A stretch of 64,000 nucleotides of DNA from Limnobaculum allomyrinae (lineage in GTDB: Bacteria; Pseudomonadota; Gammaproteobacteria; Enterobacterales; Enterobacteriaceae): contig NZ_JADRCR010000002.1 of NCBI RefSeq assembly GCF_016649425.1, positions 124,001 through 188,000 of the forward strand. The letters are read 5' to 3'. Below the pieces are notes generated by a model. The model ran no database searches. It saw nothing but the letters and a program-made list of their open reading frames with translations, and was not told where the DNA came from. This document shows positions 28,001-34,690 of the stretch, one piece after another. Each line of letters starts with the position of its first letter. Position 1 is the stretch's first letter. The translations under genes and the position numbers were made by a program.

Positions 28001-28806
28001 GCCGGGTCGATAGCAAGGCCGCCGGTGGCAATATTGATATGAACAGTGACTATACGCTGGTTCAGGTGGGCAGTGATTTACTGAGCTATAACATCGGTGA
28101 TTCTGGTCTGGTTGCCGGGGTTATGGGGAGTTGGGGTGATGTAGACTCCGACTCAACCGGCAATGCAGATTTGAATGGAACCCATCACAGTGCAACCGGT
28201 ACCGTTGAGGGCTTTAGTCTGGGCGTTTATGCCACCTGGTTTGCCGATGCGAAACAACAAACCGGAGCCTATATTGATAACTGGTATCAGTATGGCTGGT
28301 ATGACAACCACGTCAGCGGTGAAGGAATGGCAACGGATAGCTACGACTCCCGTCCGTTTGCAGCATCACTGGAGACGGGATATAGCTTTATTCTTAACGA
28401 TAATAGCCTGAACCAATGGCGGCTGATACCTCAGGCTCAGGTGGTGTATAACAAATATTCTGCCGACAGTTTTGTTGATTCCAGCAATACCAAAATTGAC
28501 GGACAGAATAATGAAATATGGAGTACCCGTTTAGGTACACGTCTGACGGGTAACATACAGGGTAAAGGCTATACCCATCATCCATTCGCTGAAGTGAACT
28601 GGTGGTACAGCAAACAGGATGCATCAGTAACGTTTGACAGTATGCGTATCGATCAGGATATGCCAAATAACAGGGCAGAAGTGAAAGTGGGCATACAAAG
28701 TGAGTTTGATAATAAATGGAGCACCTGGGTTAATCTGGGGGTTCAGGAGGGCGCCGATAATTATCATAGTGTAGGAGGAGGTATTGGCGTTCGTTATGTC
28801 TGGTAG
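13012..28806 (+). CDS. Giant repeat-bearing autotransporter adhesin (5264 residues)
   Basis: Type V secreted surface protein. Residues 1-40 form an extended signal (EYRFNSLHKAIVLAFPAIYL, then VQA cleavage region). Residues about 225-445 carry alternating GGA(I/V) and FxxN motifs like chlamydial Pmp proteins (YGGAITVF, FINNHS, FGGAVDFW, FTGNYVYG, RGGAINIG, LGGAVSAY, FDGNYVYS, YGGAIYYD, FQGNRQG). A long beta-helical passenger follows, rich in autotransporter-associated strand repeats (KTGTGTLTLSGVNTYTGG type). It contains nine tandem modules of about 363 residues (about 17200-27000). After the pertactin-like linker RPEAGIYLANQS comes the C-terminal beta-barrel (about residues 4985-5264) starting SSSWGRIVGGRVDS and ending GIGVRYVW. 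The 15.8-kb frame has no interruption. Likely a cell-surface adhesin or biofilm protein; no enzymatic domain is visible. Confidence 0.95.
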   Translation: MNKKHGVRNSNEYRFNSLHKAIVLAFPAIYLSISIPVQAATTLTEGQDIYTNGLNTGAYDLFLGGNVTWNTMFAMNSAAKTVITIDGNNYTITANGSSSQRLLDITQVSNTVSITNATITSKPFTGARNSLIRLYQLNDKVDINFEGTTFLNIGPTDYNTYASADYGPILSIRGSTGGVMNVDGGAAGVLFKGNHGLADQPGVVGLYSNNTMNFTGKVTFDSNWTANYGGAITVFDVAGSKMNFAGETNFINNHSSVFGGAVDFWGASAVMAFNGPTTFTGNYVYGTTTNSFDYPDHVDDQHTRGGAINIGYLSPGATGLNLNFNNNTTFNGNFVIDPKNGYNALGGAVSAYGNGGNYNYFMNFNGATTFDGNYVYSLTGSGYGGAIYYDAGAAATLNLGPGSSVINNYAKTQGGGIYLKTGTINLKANGGDILFQGNRQGASFALIGSGPLYAPVIGSGNPNAIYLGGTGSLNLDASAGNFIQFYDPIASVSTATITVNKTGDGEVLFHGNSSNPGDPLYNSDIQTNTNVNGGAFSFTDGVSYGNSGFGIFAVNNGGTVQGSNNSILQAKTININSGGTVAANGGIFNLNAGTGGVVSTAGKFGGFGTIVAPSISLSTSAANVSTADIAAGNTLILDSLLTNAGSFSKTGAGTLVLTKTNTYTGATSVNDGTLQANNTNIIAASSGLNMTGGVFDLNNFNQTLKSLSGTGGAITTGTGVLTVNSTNTTSYAGTISGSGNLLKQGTGSLTLTGNVTLDAPGSELQVTGGTLNINGGSQTQITKGTVDNNAALNLSDSGTNVQMNDLYVGNSASSNSTFFINSGAQAHINNILYIGSLANSQGGVLVNGTGSLLDANTVLVGNGAGRGTLNLNNAGVLLTNSLQKGTGTSGVVNFNGGILQAKSDNANFISGFASGDLVLGATGGTVDSNGFNIATNNIFSGTGRLTKSGSGVFTLTGVNTYTGGTTVSGGTLRLTGAGTVSSGGVNIASGAAMFVDTPSSGNYIFNNALTGTGLLQVGLLNGNNTFQFSSGAGNAFAGTVQLGNSSFALSANNTTALTNATLQLDSGSTTSVGSGTQNIGGLTLNGGSLIFDNLSTGVINTGALTLTSGNVAIDPSAITNISGNILGQDDGVDFRLITASSVSGSAANLTLTDLSGNPVVETADVIQNSNLVAIGSYDFALGNDATGLYTRYSLSQLDLQNGQTLTLSGDSTTPTGMDELHAKITGTGSLLINATNSITLNNLANDYSGATTVGTGTLIAGSNNALGNTSDLIINSGATANLNGKTQTIGSLNGAGSLNVNAGDLAITGGGIFDGVISGSAGNMTLQGGTLLLTGNNSYTGTTNINSGSILQVGNGGTTGDYAGNIANNGQVIFNRNNASTYAGTLSGSGSLTQNGSGALTLSGVNTYQGGSTINSGTLVATQGSALGTGIVNNNATLQLDFATNSTLSNILNGSGSLVKTGTGIAILDSLGSTQGNISVNQGSLAFAQDGIFNASSLTTANGATLDLAGESILNLSGALTQNSTSVLNVGVGTGQTAINADTALLGGTLNITDFNANVPNNASALINTEFTVIHTTNGITNDFTTVDLGGAQSDVDYLTLAGRVVNGVDYNVGLHLTWQAGALLGNGIFTLGDASDLFNVDVVLADQTGPFTSGWDGKTLTKEGAGTLQLSSVNTYTGDTLINGGTLQAGIANAFATSSNVTVASGGTLDLNNFNQQANNLSGAGSITLGSAVLTANNSTNSTFDGVIDGTGSLTKTGTGTLTLGGANTYQGGSTISTGILAITQGGALGTGIVNNNATLQLDFATNSTLSNILNGSGNLVKTGTGIAILDSLGSTQGDIAVNQGSLAFVQDGIFNASSLTTANGATLDLAGESILNLSGALTQNSTSVLNVGVGTGQTAINADTASLGGTLNITDFNANVPNNASALINTEFTVIHTTNGITNDFTTVDLGGAQSDVDYLTLAGRVVNGVDYNVGLHLTWQAGALLGNGIFTLGDASDLFNVDVVLADQTGPFTSGWDGKTLTKEGAGTLQLSSVNTYTGDTLINGGTLQAGIANAFATSSNVTVASGGTLDLNNFNQQANNLSGAGSITLGSAVLTANNSADTAFDGVISGTGSLIKTGTGALTLSGVNTYQGESTISSGTLVATQGGALGSGTVNNAGTLELNFASDSALSNILSGSGSLVKTGAGVATLSGAGSSQGTINVNQGGLNFAQNGVFNGVNLTTDSGAATSVSANSSLNLSGALTQSSGSTLNINTGTVEPSITADNASLDGTLNVTGLTVNAPASASALTSTEFTVIHTTNGITNDFTTVDLGGAQSDVDYLTLAGRVVNGVDYNVGFGLTWLAGAALGDGTFTLSDASDLFNVDVVLADQTGPFTSNWDGKSLTKEGLGTLQLSSVNTYTGSTLVNGGTLQTGIANAFATSSDVTVAGGATLDLNNFAQQANNLSGAGSILLGSAALTANNSADTTFSGVIDGTGSLSKTGTGALTLSGVNIYQGGSTLSGGRLIATNGLALGSGDIDNNATLELNFASDSELDNLLSGSGSLVKTGVGIATLSSAGSNQGAMSVDQGTLSFTQNGAFGATSLTTANGASTSLAGESVLNLSGALTQNNSAILNVVVGNGVTAVNADTASLGGTLNITGFNTTLPNSASALTSTEFTVIHTVNGITNDFALVDLGGAESDVDYLALAGRVVNGIDYNVGFGLTWLAGTSLGNGTFTLTNASDLFNVDVVLADQTGPFTSNWDGKSLTKEGLGTLQLSSVNTYTGSTLINAGTLQTGIANAFATSSNVTVGGSATLDLNGFNQQANNLSGGGSILLGSAELMANNSADTTFSGVIDGTGSLSKTGTGTLTLSGESIYEGGSSISAGKLIATQGNALGTGNISNNATLELNFLTDSTLSNLLSGSGTLVKSGAGMATLNAVGSAQGDVEVNSGTLNLVQTGAFNAANLTTATNATTMLAANATLNLSGALTQNTDSTLDVTLGIDYPIISAATAVLDGSLNVSGLDTSVIPANASGLAGSNFTIIHTTGGISGDFSSVDLGSASSSVDYLTLAGRIVGGVDYNVGLGLTWLAGTSLGNGTFTLTNASDLFNVDVVLADQTGPFTSNWDGKSLTKAGLGTLQLSSVNTYTGSTLINAGTLQTGIANAFATSSDVTVAGGATLDLNNFDQQANNLSGAGSILLGSAELMANNSADTTFSGVIDGTGSLSKTGTGILTLSGVNTYQGGSTLSAGTLVATQGSALGSGTINNGATLELNFAGDSTLSNVLSGSGSLNKTGAGIATLSGTGSTQGAINVNQGTLNFAQSGVFNGSSLTTANDAGTSVAADSSLNLSGALTQNATSTLNVAVGSVQPVITADSAALSGTLNITGFTTGAPTSASALTNTEFTVIHTTGAGGITGDFTTLDLGGAASNVDYLTLAGRVVNNADYNVGFGLTWLAGTSLGNGTFTLTNASDLFNVDVVLADQTGPFTSNWDGKSLTKAGLGTLQLSSVNTYTGSTLINAGTLQTGIANAFATSSDVTVAGGATLDLNNFAQQANNLSGAGSILLGSAELMANNSADTTFSGVIDGTGSLSKTGTGILTLSGVNTYQGGSTLSAGTLVATQGSALGTGTIDNGATLELNFAGDSTLSNVLSGSGSLNKTGAGIATLSGTGSTQGAINVNQGTLNFAQSGVFNGSSLTTANGAGTSVAADSSLNLSGALTQNATSTLNVAVGSVQPVITADSAALSGTLNITGFTTGAPTSASALTNTEFTVIHTTGAGGITGDFTTLDLGGAASNVDYLTLAGRVVNNADYNVGFGLTWLAGTSLGNGTFTLANAGDLFNVDVVLADQTGPFTSNWDGKSLTKAGLGTLQLSSVNTYTGSTLINAGTLQTGIANAFATSSDVTVAGGATLDLNNFDQLVNNLSGSGHITLGTAALTANNSANTQFSGDISGNGRVIKDGSSSLTLSGVNTYTGGSSLNTGTTIITQGQALGSGTVTNHATLELNFASDSTLSNVLSSNGSLNKTGSGTATLNGAGSTQGAISVTQGTLNFAQSGDFNGGSLTTSNGATTSLAEDSTLNLSGALVQNSGSTLSVLLGTTQPVIQADTSTLSGTLKVIGIDADADPAKASDLPNTQFTIIHTNNGITGDFTNVDLNGVSSTVDYLTVSAGKSVDNKDYNVGYGLTWLAGTTLGNGTFTLVNANDTFNVDIVLADQTGSSTGWNGQSLTKEGDGTLILSSVNTYTGNTLINHGTLQTGMANAFADSANVVIGNEGILSLNGFDQLANNLSGNGGVLLGNSDLTVNSLTDTTFTGSISGNGGLIKSGAETFTLSGVNFYSGSTTINQGRLVGTRAEALGLSEINNSAELELAFAQNNTLNNQLNGSGELIKTGAGTATLTNTSSSQGRVSVDEGTLKLAQHGAFNAGDYLTSEGATTSMAADASLVVANQFKSEGTLEVVAGNTSPVVTADTAALGSNSIFNLSGYSAPESTSASQLAYNQFMVISTSAPGNLTGDFASFNLGGASSPVDYLSMTAIHDNQNYSIGLALSWYGAYSATPERAHGTFTLSGANEYFDLDVVLADEAANAATGWDGKTLTKAGAGTLQLSKANSYTGATLINGGTLLAGNTNIIANSSRLTVTEGATFDLNHFDQQVNNLNGGGNVVLGEASLTTNHNEDSTFSGVVSGAGGLNKTGNNTLLLTGDNSYVGGTTISSGTLQLGNGGTSGSVIGNITDNGTLVFDRSNDHLYNGIISGSGNVIQQGSGTLFIDNNQTYQGTTDVNAGALVLLKDSVLASINTVTVATGAELGGYGGVNGSVVNNGLLAVADAAVGFVDAPAGNFTIGGNLTNSGEVRMASPDPRSQLIVKGNYIGNNGLLTLSTILGGDNSTTDRLIVSGDTSGTTRLVVNNSGGAGAQTVNGIEVVSVGGQSNGQFTLANRVVAGAYDYSLYQGLPDAANGNWYLRSQGPGEAPQWRPEAGIYLANQSIISQLQMQTLFDRQGSQFRSADSSSWGRIVGGRVDSKAAGGNIDMNSDYTLVQVGSDLLSYNIGDSGLVAGVMGSWGDVDSDSTGNADLNGTHHSATGTVEGFSLGVYATWFADAKQQTGAYIDNWYQYGWYDNHVSGEGMATDSYDSRPFAASLETGYSFILNDNSLNQWRLIPQAQVVYNKYSADSFVDSSNTKIDGQNNEIWSTRLGTRLTGNIQGKGYTHHPFAEVNWWYSKQDASVTFDSMRIDQDMPNNRAEVKVGIQSEFDNKWSTWVNLGVQEGADNYHSVGGGIGVRYVW
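17200..27000 (+). repeat. Nine tandem 1.09-kb modules within the giant autotransporter
   Basis: Equivalent codons of the FTVIHTT-type segment fall at 17728, 18817, 19906, 20995, 22087, 23176, 24271, 25369 and 26458. That gives steps of 1089, 1089, 1089, 1092, 1089, 1095, 1098 and 1089 bp, all multiples of three. Each module runs through a strand-repeat region, SxLNLSGALTQN, TEFTVIHTT, DLGGAxSxVDYLTLAGR, LTWLAG, DLFNVDVVLADQTG and WDGKxLTK. Modules 1-2 and modules 6-7 are nearly identical in DNA. Modules 8 and 9 are the most diverged. Array ends are approximate. GC content is visibly higher here than in the flanking regulator cluster. Confidence 0.93.
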
Positions 28807-28830
28807 TAAATCATCTTAAGTATTTTATTA

Positions 28831-28866
28831 AAACCGGTGTGTTGTTAAACGACACACCGGTTTTTT
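28831..28866 (+). terminator. Rho-independent terminator of giant autotransporter
   Basis: 12-bp stem AAACCGGTGTGT (28831-28842) / ACACACCGGTTT (28852-28863) with a 9-nt loop and a T6 run, 25 bp after the stop codon. Confidence 0.92.
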
Positions 28867-29726
28867 ATTTTTATATTACGTTTAAATAAATTTCGTGTAA
28901 ATTTTGTACTATAACTCGTTTACTTATAGGTACAGTAAATACTTTCATTTCACAAATATAGATACAGTATGTTTCGTTATTTTACGGAAATAGATACGGT
29001 ATGAGTTCTTATTTTACGGAAACGGATTCAATAGGTTAATTAGGATGTGTTGTATATTTTATAGTGTATTTTTTGCGTGTTTTAAATACGATGTGTTGTA
29101 AATGAAATATATTGAATCAACCATTACCATTAATAGGGGAATTCTTGCTTGAGAGGGTTAAAATCCTTATGCTACTATGCATCATTACTTAATTTATTGG
29201 GTTTGAATGTTGATATCATATTATTAACATTGATGTCATTTTTATTAACCTACAGCCTGATTGATAATTGAGTTATAGGACGTTTATATAGATTCATGGA
29301 TGAGTTTGAGTATGTTTTATTCTCTCAGTATGGCTATAGGCAGTATTGCCGTAGACATAAACTCTACCGGAACTACTCTGGGAAGGCCGTTTTACACTGA
29401 CAAATGGTAACAGTAATATTGAAAATCATATGAGCAATAGATGATTTCAATATATTGAAGCCTGGCCTTTTATTATTTGTTACCCATCTTGGGTTATTGT
29501 TGTATTCGTTAAAAGTAATAACAACTTATTTCTTTATTATGTATGAAATATTGTTGTTTATTATTCTGTTGTTTTTTAATTAATGTCTTAATAGCTCTGT
29601 TATTTCTTATCAGAGTTGTTTTTAGACAATGTATATCTATTTTGTTTTATATCAGGCAAATGACTCAGGTTGCTATCTGAATCTATTCATGTGTCGAAAA
29701 AGGACGATTTAATTAGGATTATTAGG
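28867..29726. other. 860-bp AT-rich intergenic region between the two autotransporters
   Basis: No credible gene. It contains the 32-bp tandem repeats at 28926-29021 and, further on, AT-rich sequence that must include the promoter of the second autotransporter. The segment around 29320-29400 is less AT-rich than its surroundings and could be a gene remnant, but I do not recognise it in any frame. Confidence 0.5.
28926..29021. repeat. Three adjacent 32-bp imperfect direct repeats
   Basis: Units start at 28926, 28958 and 28990, each beginning ATAG(G/A)TAC(A/G)GTA. The second and third both end TTATTTTACGGAA. A partial fourth, beginning ACGGATTCAATAGG, starts at 29022. There are no spacers and the period is exactly 32 bp (about three helical turns), so this is a tandem repeat rather than CRISPR. 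It may be an array of binding sites upstream of the second autotransporter (inference). Confidence 0.7.
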
Positions 29727-32700
29727 ATGAAAAAAAGACTCGACAAGCAAACCAACGGTAATTATAGATTTAATTCTCTTCATAAAGCCATTGTACTCTC
29801 CTTCCCGGCGGTATATCTGGGCTTTTCAATGAGTGCCATTGGAGCACAAACGCTGACTGAAGGTCAGGATATTTATGCCAATGGTTTGAATATCGGTGCA
29901 TATGATTTAGTGTTAGGTGGCGATGTCACATGGAATAAGTCGTTTAAGATCGATGCCGCAGAGAAATCGACTATCGTTATTGATGGTAATGGCAAGGTTA
30001 TTCACATTAGTACTGACGATGGACAACGCCTGTTTGATATCAACGAAAAGCTTGATTCAATTTCTATTAAGAATGCGACGATTACGGTCGATCCATTCAC
30101 CGGCGCACATTCAACACTAATTAAGCTGGATTCATCAAAAACTACGCTTAACCTGAATCTGGAAGGGACAACGTTCCTGGATATCGGGCCAACTAACTAT
30201 ACTTCAGGCTCTTCAGCAGACTACGGCCCAATCCTGTCAATTCGTGGCGGTACGGGTTCCGTGATGAATATTGACAGTGGTACCGAAGGCTTAGTATTTA
30301 AGGGTAACCACGGACTATGGGATCAACCAGGTGCAGTAGGTCTTTACTCTGATAACGTAATGAATTTTAACGGTAAGGTGACTTTTGATAGTAACTGGAC
30401 CGGTAACTACGGTGGCGCTGTAACCGTATATGATACAGATGGCAGTGTGATGAATTTTAATGGCGAAGCCAATTTCATCAATAACCATTCTTCTGTTTTT
30501 GGTGGTGCTATCGATTCCTGGGGTGGTGCTGCGACCCTGACGTTTAACGGACCAACCAATTTCACCGGCAACTATGTTTATGGCTCGACGGTAGACACTT
30601 ATGAATATCCAAACCATGTTAATGGGCAGGATTCTCGTGGTGGTGCGATCAATATCGGTTATTTGAACCCAGGTTCTGCTGGTGTTGTTTTGGATTTCAA
30701 TAATGCGGTTACCTTCAAGAATAACTTTGTAGTTGAAACCAAAAATAATCATGATGCATTGGGTGGCGCAGTCAGCGCTTACGGCAATGGTAGTAATTAT
30801 AACTACTTGATGAACTTTAACGGAGCGACCACTTTTGATGGTAACTACGTTTATTCATTAACCGGCGATGCTTATGGCGGTGCGATTTATTATGATGCCG
30901 GTAAGAAGGCAGTATTAAATCTGGGCCCTGGCTCAACGGTTACTAACAACGTAGCGAAAACACTGGGTGGTGCTATCTATCTGGAAGGCGGAACCATCAA
31001 CCTGAATGCTAACGGTGGCGATATCGTATTCCAGGGCAACCGTCAGGGCGCAACCTTTACCGATATCGGTGGTGGTATTTATGCACCGGTAGCCGGCACG
31101 GGCGATCCTAACGCTATTTATCTGGGCGGTTCAGGCAGCCTGAATATGGATGTTGCTGCCAGCAACCTGATCCATTTCTATGATCCAATTGCCTCTGTCT
31201 CCAGCGCAACCATGGAAATCAATAAAACCGGTGACGGCGAAGTGATTTTCCATGGCAACAGCAGCAACCCGGGTGATGCGTTATACAACTCTGATATTAA
31301 AAACAACACCAACGTTAACGGCGGGAAATTTACGTTAGTAGATGGCGTTAGCTACGGTAACGTCGGTTTTGGTACTTTCGCGGTTAATGATAAAGCAACC
31401 CTTCAGGGTAATGATAAAACGACGCTGACGGCTAAAGGCATTAATATCAACGCCGGCGGTACCGTACTGACTAACGGTGTGTTTAATCTGACAGCAGGTG
31501 CTAACAATGTGGTTTCAACCGCAGGTTTGTTCACCGGTTCAGGTACCCTTGTTGCTCCAGTGATCTCTTTAAGTAACAGCGCGGCAAACATTACTGTTGC
31601 AAATATTGAATCGGGCAAAGAGCTGGTTATGGATGCACTGCTGCAAGATGCAGGTTCATTCAATAAAGCCGGTGATGGTACGCTGGTACTGACCAAAACT
31701 AACACCTTTACCGGTGCAACCACCATTGACGGCGGTACGTTGAAAGCAAATATCGTTGATATTATTGCTGCCAGTTCCGGCTTGACAATGACCGCAGGCG
31801 TATTTGATCTGAATAACTTTGATCAAACGGTAAAAAGTCTGAGTGGTACCGGATCTATCACTATGGGTACCGGCAACTTAACGGTTAAAGACACGGATAC
31901 CACTACCTATGACGGTATTATTAGTGGTAACGGTAGTCTGACCAAAGACGGTTCAGGCTCACTGACACTGACGGCTGAAAATACCTATCAGGGCGGCACC
32001 AATGTTAAGGCCGGTACTTTAGTTGCGACACAAAGTAAAGCCTTAAGCAGCGGCGACATCGCTAACAATGGCACATTACAGCTCGATTTTGCTAACGATG
32101 AAGTATTAGCTAATGCGCTGTCTGGTACAGGCGTACTGAATAAAACCGGAAGCGGTAAAGCGACATTAACCCATAATGGCGGAAGTCAGGGTGATGTTAA
32201 TGTAAAAGCCGGCACACTGCGCTTTGAACAAGCAGGTGATTTCAAAGCTGCTAACGTAACCAGCGATGCTCAGGCAACGTTATCTATGGCTGCTAATACT
32301 ACTCTGGCGGTTGCTGATAAATTCAAAATCGACGGTAAGTTTGATGTGGCTGCCGGTAATGCAGCTTCTGTCGTGACAGCAAAATCAGCTGAAATTGGTA
32401 GCGGTGCAACCTTTAACCTGTCCGGTTACAGTGTTCCAGCTACTATGAGCAGCAAAGAGCTGGGCGGCAATCAATTCCGTGTTATCACTACTTCAGCAGC
32501 AGGTAAACTGACGGGCGATTTCAAATCAGTTTCTGTAGGTGGTGCGGCCAGTGAAGTGGATTATCTGACGCTGACCCCAATTCATGACGATCAAAACTAC
32601 AGTATTGGCCTGGGCCTTGCGTGGTATGCGGCTGAATCTCAATCACCTGAAAAAGCGCACGGTAGCTTTACTCTGGTTGACCAGAAAGAGTTCTTTGATT

Positions 32701-34622
32701 TAGGCGCCGTTCTGGCAGATGAAGCAGCTAATGCGGCAACTGGCTGGGATGGTAAGACTCTGACTAAAGCGGGTGAAGGTACACTTCAACTCTCCAGCGC
32801 AAATACCTATACCGGTGCAACGTTGATTAACGCAGGTACATTACGTGCCGGAAGCGCTGACATTATTGCCAAGAGTTCACAGGTAACCGTAGCAGATGCC
32901 GGAACCTTTGATCTGAACAGCTTTGACCAGCAGGTTAATAACCTTAACGGAGCAGGTAAAGTTACATTAGGTAGCGCAACGTTAACCACCACCAATGACG
33001 TAAATAATACCTTTAGCGGTGTGATCAGCGGTGCGGGTAACTTTGTTCAGGAAGGTAATGGTCAGTTAACCATCACTAACAGCCAAACTTATCAGGGTAC
33101 TACCAACATTAATGCTGGTTACATGACTCTGCTGAATAATGCAGTGCTGGAAAGTAGCAACGTTACTATCGCCAAAGGTGCAGAACTGGGCGGTTACGGT
33201 GGCGTAAACGGTAGCGTAATCAACGATGGTTTACTGGCAACGGCTGATGCAGCTAACGGTTATGCTGCGGAACCTGCGGGTAACTTCACGATTGGTGGTA
33301 ACTTCACCAACAACGGTGAAATTCGCATGGCCAGCCCGGATCCACGTAGCCAAACCATCGTCAAAGGTAACTACATTGGTAACAATGGTCTGTTAACCCT
33401 GAGTACTGTACTGGGTGGCGATAACTCTATTACTGATAAGTTAGTTATCTCTGGTGATACCTCTGGTACCACTAACGTAGTGGTGAACAACGCCGGTGGC
33501 GAAGGTGCTCAAACTAAGAAAGGCATCGAAGTTATTAGTGTTGGTGGACAATCAAACGGTCAGTTCACATTGGCTAACCGCGTAGTGGCAGGTGCTTATG
33601 AATACAGCCTGTATCAGGGTCTTCCGTATGAAGAAAACGGTAACTGGTATCTGCGTTCTGTTGGCCCAGAGAATAAACCACAGCTGCGTCCTGAAGCCGG
33701 TATCTATTTAAGCAACCAGTCAATGGCCAGCGTATTACAATCACTGACACTGTTTGATCGTCAGGGTAGCCAGTTCAGAAGTGCAGATAGCAGCACATGG
33801 GGTCGTATTATCGGTGGTCGTGTTGATAATAAAGCCGGTAATGGCGCTCTTGATACCAACAGTGATTACACCCTGATTCAAGTTGGTGGTGACTTACTGA
33901 GCTATACCGCAGGTGATACTGGTACTGTTGTTGGTGTGATGGGCAGTTGGGGTGATGTGGACTCTGATACCAGCAGCAATGCCAATATGAACGGTAAGCA
34001 ATACAGCGCTACTGGTACGGTTGAAGGTTTCAGTCTGGGTATGTATGCGACCTGGTTTGCTGATGCTAAAGATCAGAAAGGTGCCTATGTTGACGGTTGG
34101 TCTCAGTATGGTTGGTACAATAACACCTCCAGCGGCGATTCAATGTCAACCGACAAGTATGATTCTACTTCGATGACATCATCACTGGAAACGGGCTACA
34201 GCTTTGTACTTAACGATAACGTTATGAACGAATGGCGTTTAATTCCTCAGGCCCAGGTTGTTTATAATGATTACTCAGCCGACAGTTTTGTTGATTCTGG
34301 TAAGACTAAAGTTGATGGCCAGAAAAATGATAACTGGAGTACTCGTTTAGGTTCTCGTGTAACGGGCAAAATTAAAGGTGAGAGTTATACTCATCGTCCG
34401 TTTGCTGAAGTTAACTGGTGGTACAGTCAAGACGGAGCTTCCGTTAAGATGGATCAGGATACTGTTAAGCAAGATATGCCGAAAAACCGTGCTGAGTTGA
34501 AACTGGGTCTTCAGAGTGAATTTGATAACAACTGGAGTACCACAGTGAGCGTAGGTGGTCAGGTTGGCGATCAAAGCTATCGCAGTATGCAGGGAGGCAT
34601 TAACGTTCGGTACGCATTCTAA
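29727..34622 (+). CDS. Large autotransporter adhesin, paralogue of the giant one (1631 residues)
   Basis: The start is set at ATG 29727 (AGGA about 8 bp upstream), not the upstream TTG at 29670, because it gives the extended signal peptide matching the giant paralogue (NYRFNSLHKAIVLSFPAVYL). The N-terminal domain is closely similar (LTEGQDIYANGLNIGAYDL) with the same run of GGA(I/V) and FxxN motifs. The passenger holds one module equivalent to module 9 of the giant protein (EVDYLTLTPIHDDQNYSIG, DEAANAATGWDGK). The linker RPEAGIYLSNQS and the barrel (STWGRIIGGRVDNK to GGINVRYAF) are also shared. The two genes thus have the same ends and differ mainly in number of internal modules. Predicted outer-membrane anchored adhesin. 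Confidence 0.95.
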   Translation: MKKRLDKQTNGNYRFNSLHKAIVLSFPAVYLGFSMSAIGAQTLTEGQDIYANGLNIGAYDLVLGGDVTWNKSFKIDAAEKSTIVIDGNGKVIHISTDDGQRLFDINEKLDSISIKNATITVDPFTGAHSTLIKLDSSKTTLNLNLEGTTFLDIGPTNYTSGSSADYGPILSIRGGTGSVMNIDSGTEGLVFKGNHGLWDQPGAVGLYSDNVMNFNGKVTFDSNWTGNYGGAVTVYDTDGSVMNFNGEANFINNHSSVFGGAIDSWGGAATLTFNGPTNFTGNYVYGSTVDTYEYPNHVNGQDSRGGAINIGYLNPGSAGVVLDFNNAVTFKNNFVVETKNNHDALGGAVSAYGNGSNYNYLMNFNGATTFDGNYVYSLTGDAYGGAIYYDAGKKAVLNLGPGSTVTNNVAKTLGGAIYLEGGTINLNANGGDIVFQGNRQGATFTDIGGGIYAPVAGTGDPNAIYLGGSGSLNMDVAASNLIHFYDPIASVSSATMEINKTGDGEVIFHGNSSNPGDALYNSDIKNNTNVNGGKFTLVDGVSYGNVGFGTFAVNDKATLQGNDKTTLTAKGININAGGTVLTNGVFNLTAGANNVVSTAGLFTGSGTLVAPVISLSNSAANITVANIESGKELVMDALLQDAGSFNKAGDGTLVLTKTNTFTGATTIDGGTLKANIVDIIAASSGLTMTAGVFDLNNFDQTVKSLSGTGSITMGTGNLTVKDTDTTTYDGIISGNGSLTKDGSGSLTLTAENTYQGGTNVKAGTLVATQSKALSSGDIANNGTLQLDFANDEVLANALSGTGVLNKTGSGKATLTHNGGSQGDVNVKAGTLRFEQAGDFKAANVTSDAQATLSMAANTTLAVADKFKIDGKFDVAAGNAASVVTAKSAEIGSGATFNLSGYSVPATMSSKELGGNQFRVITTSAAGKLTGDFKSVSVGGAASEVDYLTLTPIHDDQNYSIGLGLAWYAAESQSPEKAHGSFTLVDQKEFFDLGAVLADEAANAATGWDGKTLTKAGEGTLQLSSANTYTGATLINAGTLRAGSADIIAKSSQVTVADAGTFDLNSFDQQVNNLNGAGKVTLGSATLTTTNDVNNTFSGVISGAGNFVQEGNGQLTITNSQTYQGTTNINAGYMTLLNNAVLESSNVTIAKGAELGGYGGVNGSVINDGLLATADAANGYAAEPAGNFTIGGNFTNNGEIRMASPDPRSQTIVKGNYIGNNGLLTLSTVLGGDNSITDKLVISGDTSGTTNVVVNNAGGEGAQTKKGIEVISVGGQSNGQFTLANRVVAGAYEYSLYQGLPYEENGNWYLRSVGPENKPQLRPEAGIYLSNQSMASVLQSLTLFDRQGSQFRSADSSTWGRIIGGRVDNKAGNGALDTNSDYTLIQVGGDLLSYTAGDTGTVVGVMGSWGDVDSDTSSNANMNGKQYSATGTVEGFSLGMYATWFADAKDQKGAYVDGWSQYGWYNNTSSGDSMSTDKYDSTSMTSSLETGYSFVLNDNVMNEWRLIPQAQVVYNDYSADSFVDSGKTKVDGQKNDNWSTRLGSRVTGKIKGESYTHRPFAEVNWWYSQDGASVKMDQDTVKQDMPKNRAELKLGLQSEFDNNWSTTVSVGGQVGDQSYRSMQGGINVRYAF

Positions 34623-34650
34623 TTAAAAACCGATAACGTAATGCAATGCA

Positions 34651-34683
34651 AAACGGCGTGTCATATGGCACGCCGTTTTTTTT
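34651..34683 (+). terminator. Rho-independent terminator of second autotransporter
   Basis: 10-bp stem AAACGGCGTG (34651-34660) / CACGCCGTTT (34669-34678) with an 8-nt loop and a run of T. It lies 28 bp after the stop and just before the convergent gene's stop, so it may serve both directions. Confidence 0.9.
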
Positions 34684-34690
34684 ACGTATA

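Noticed and set aside
28926-29021. 32-bp repeats considered as a CRISPR remnant
   Set aside because: The repeats are directly adjacent without spacers and no cas genes are visible.
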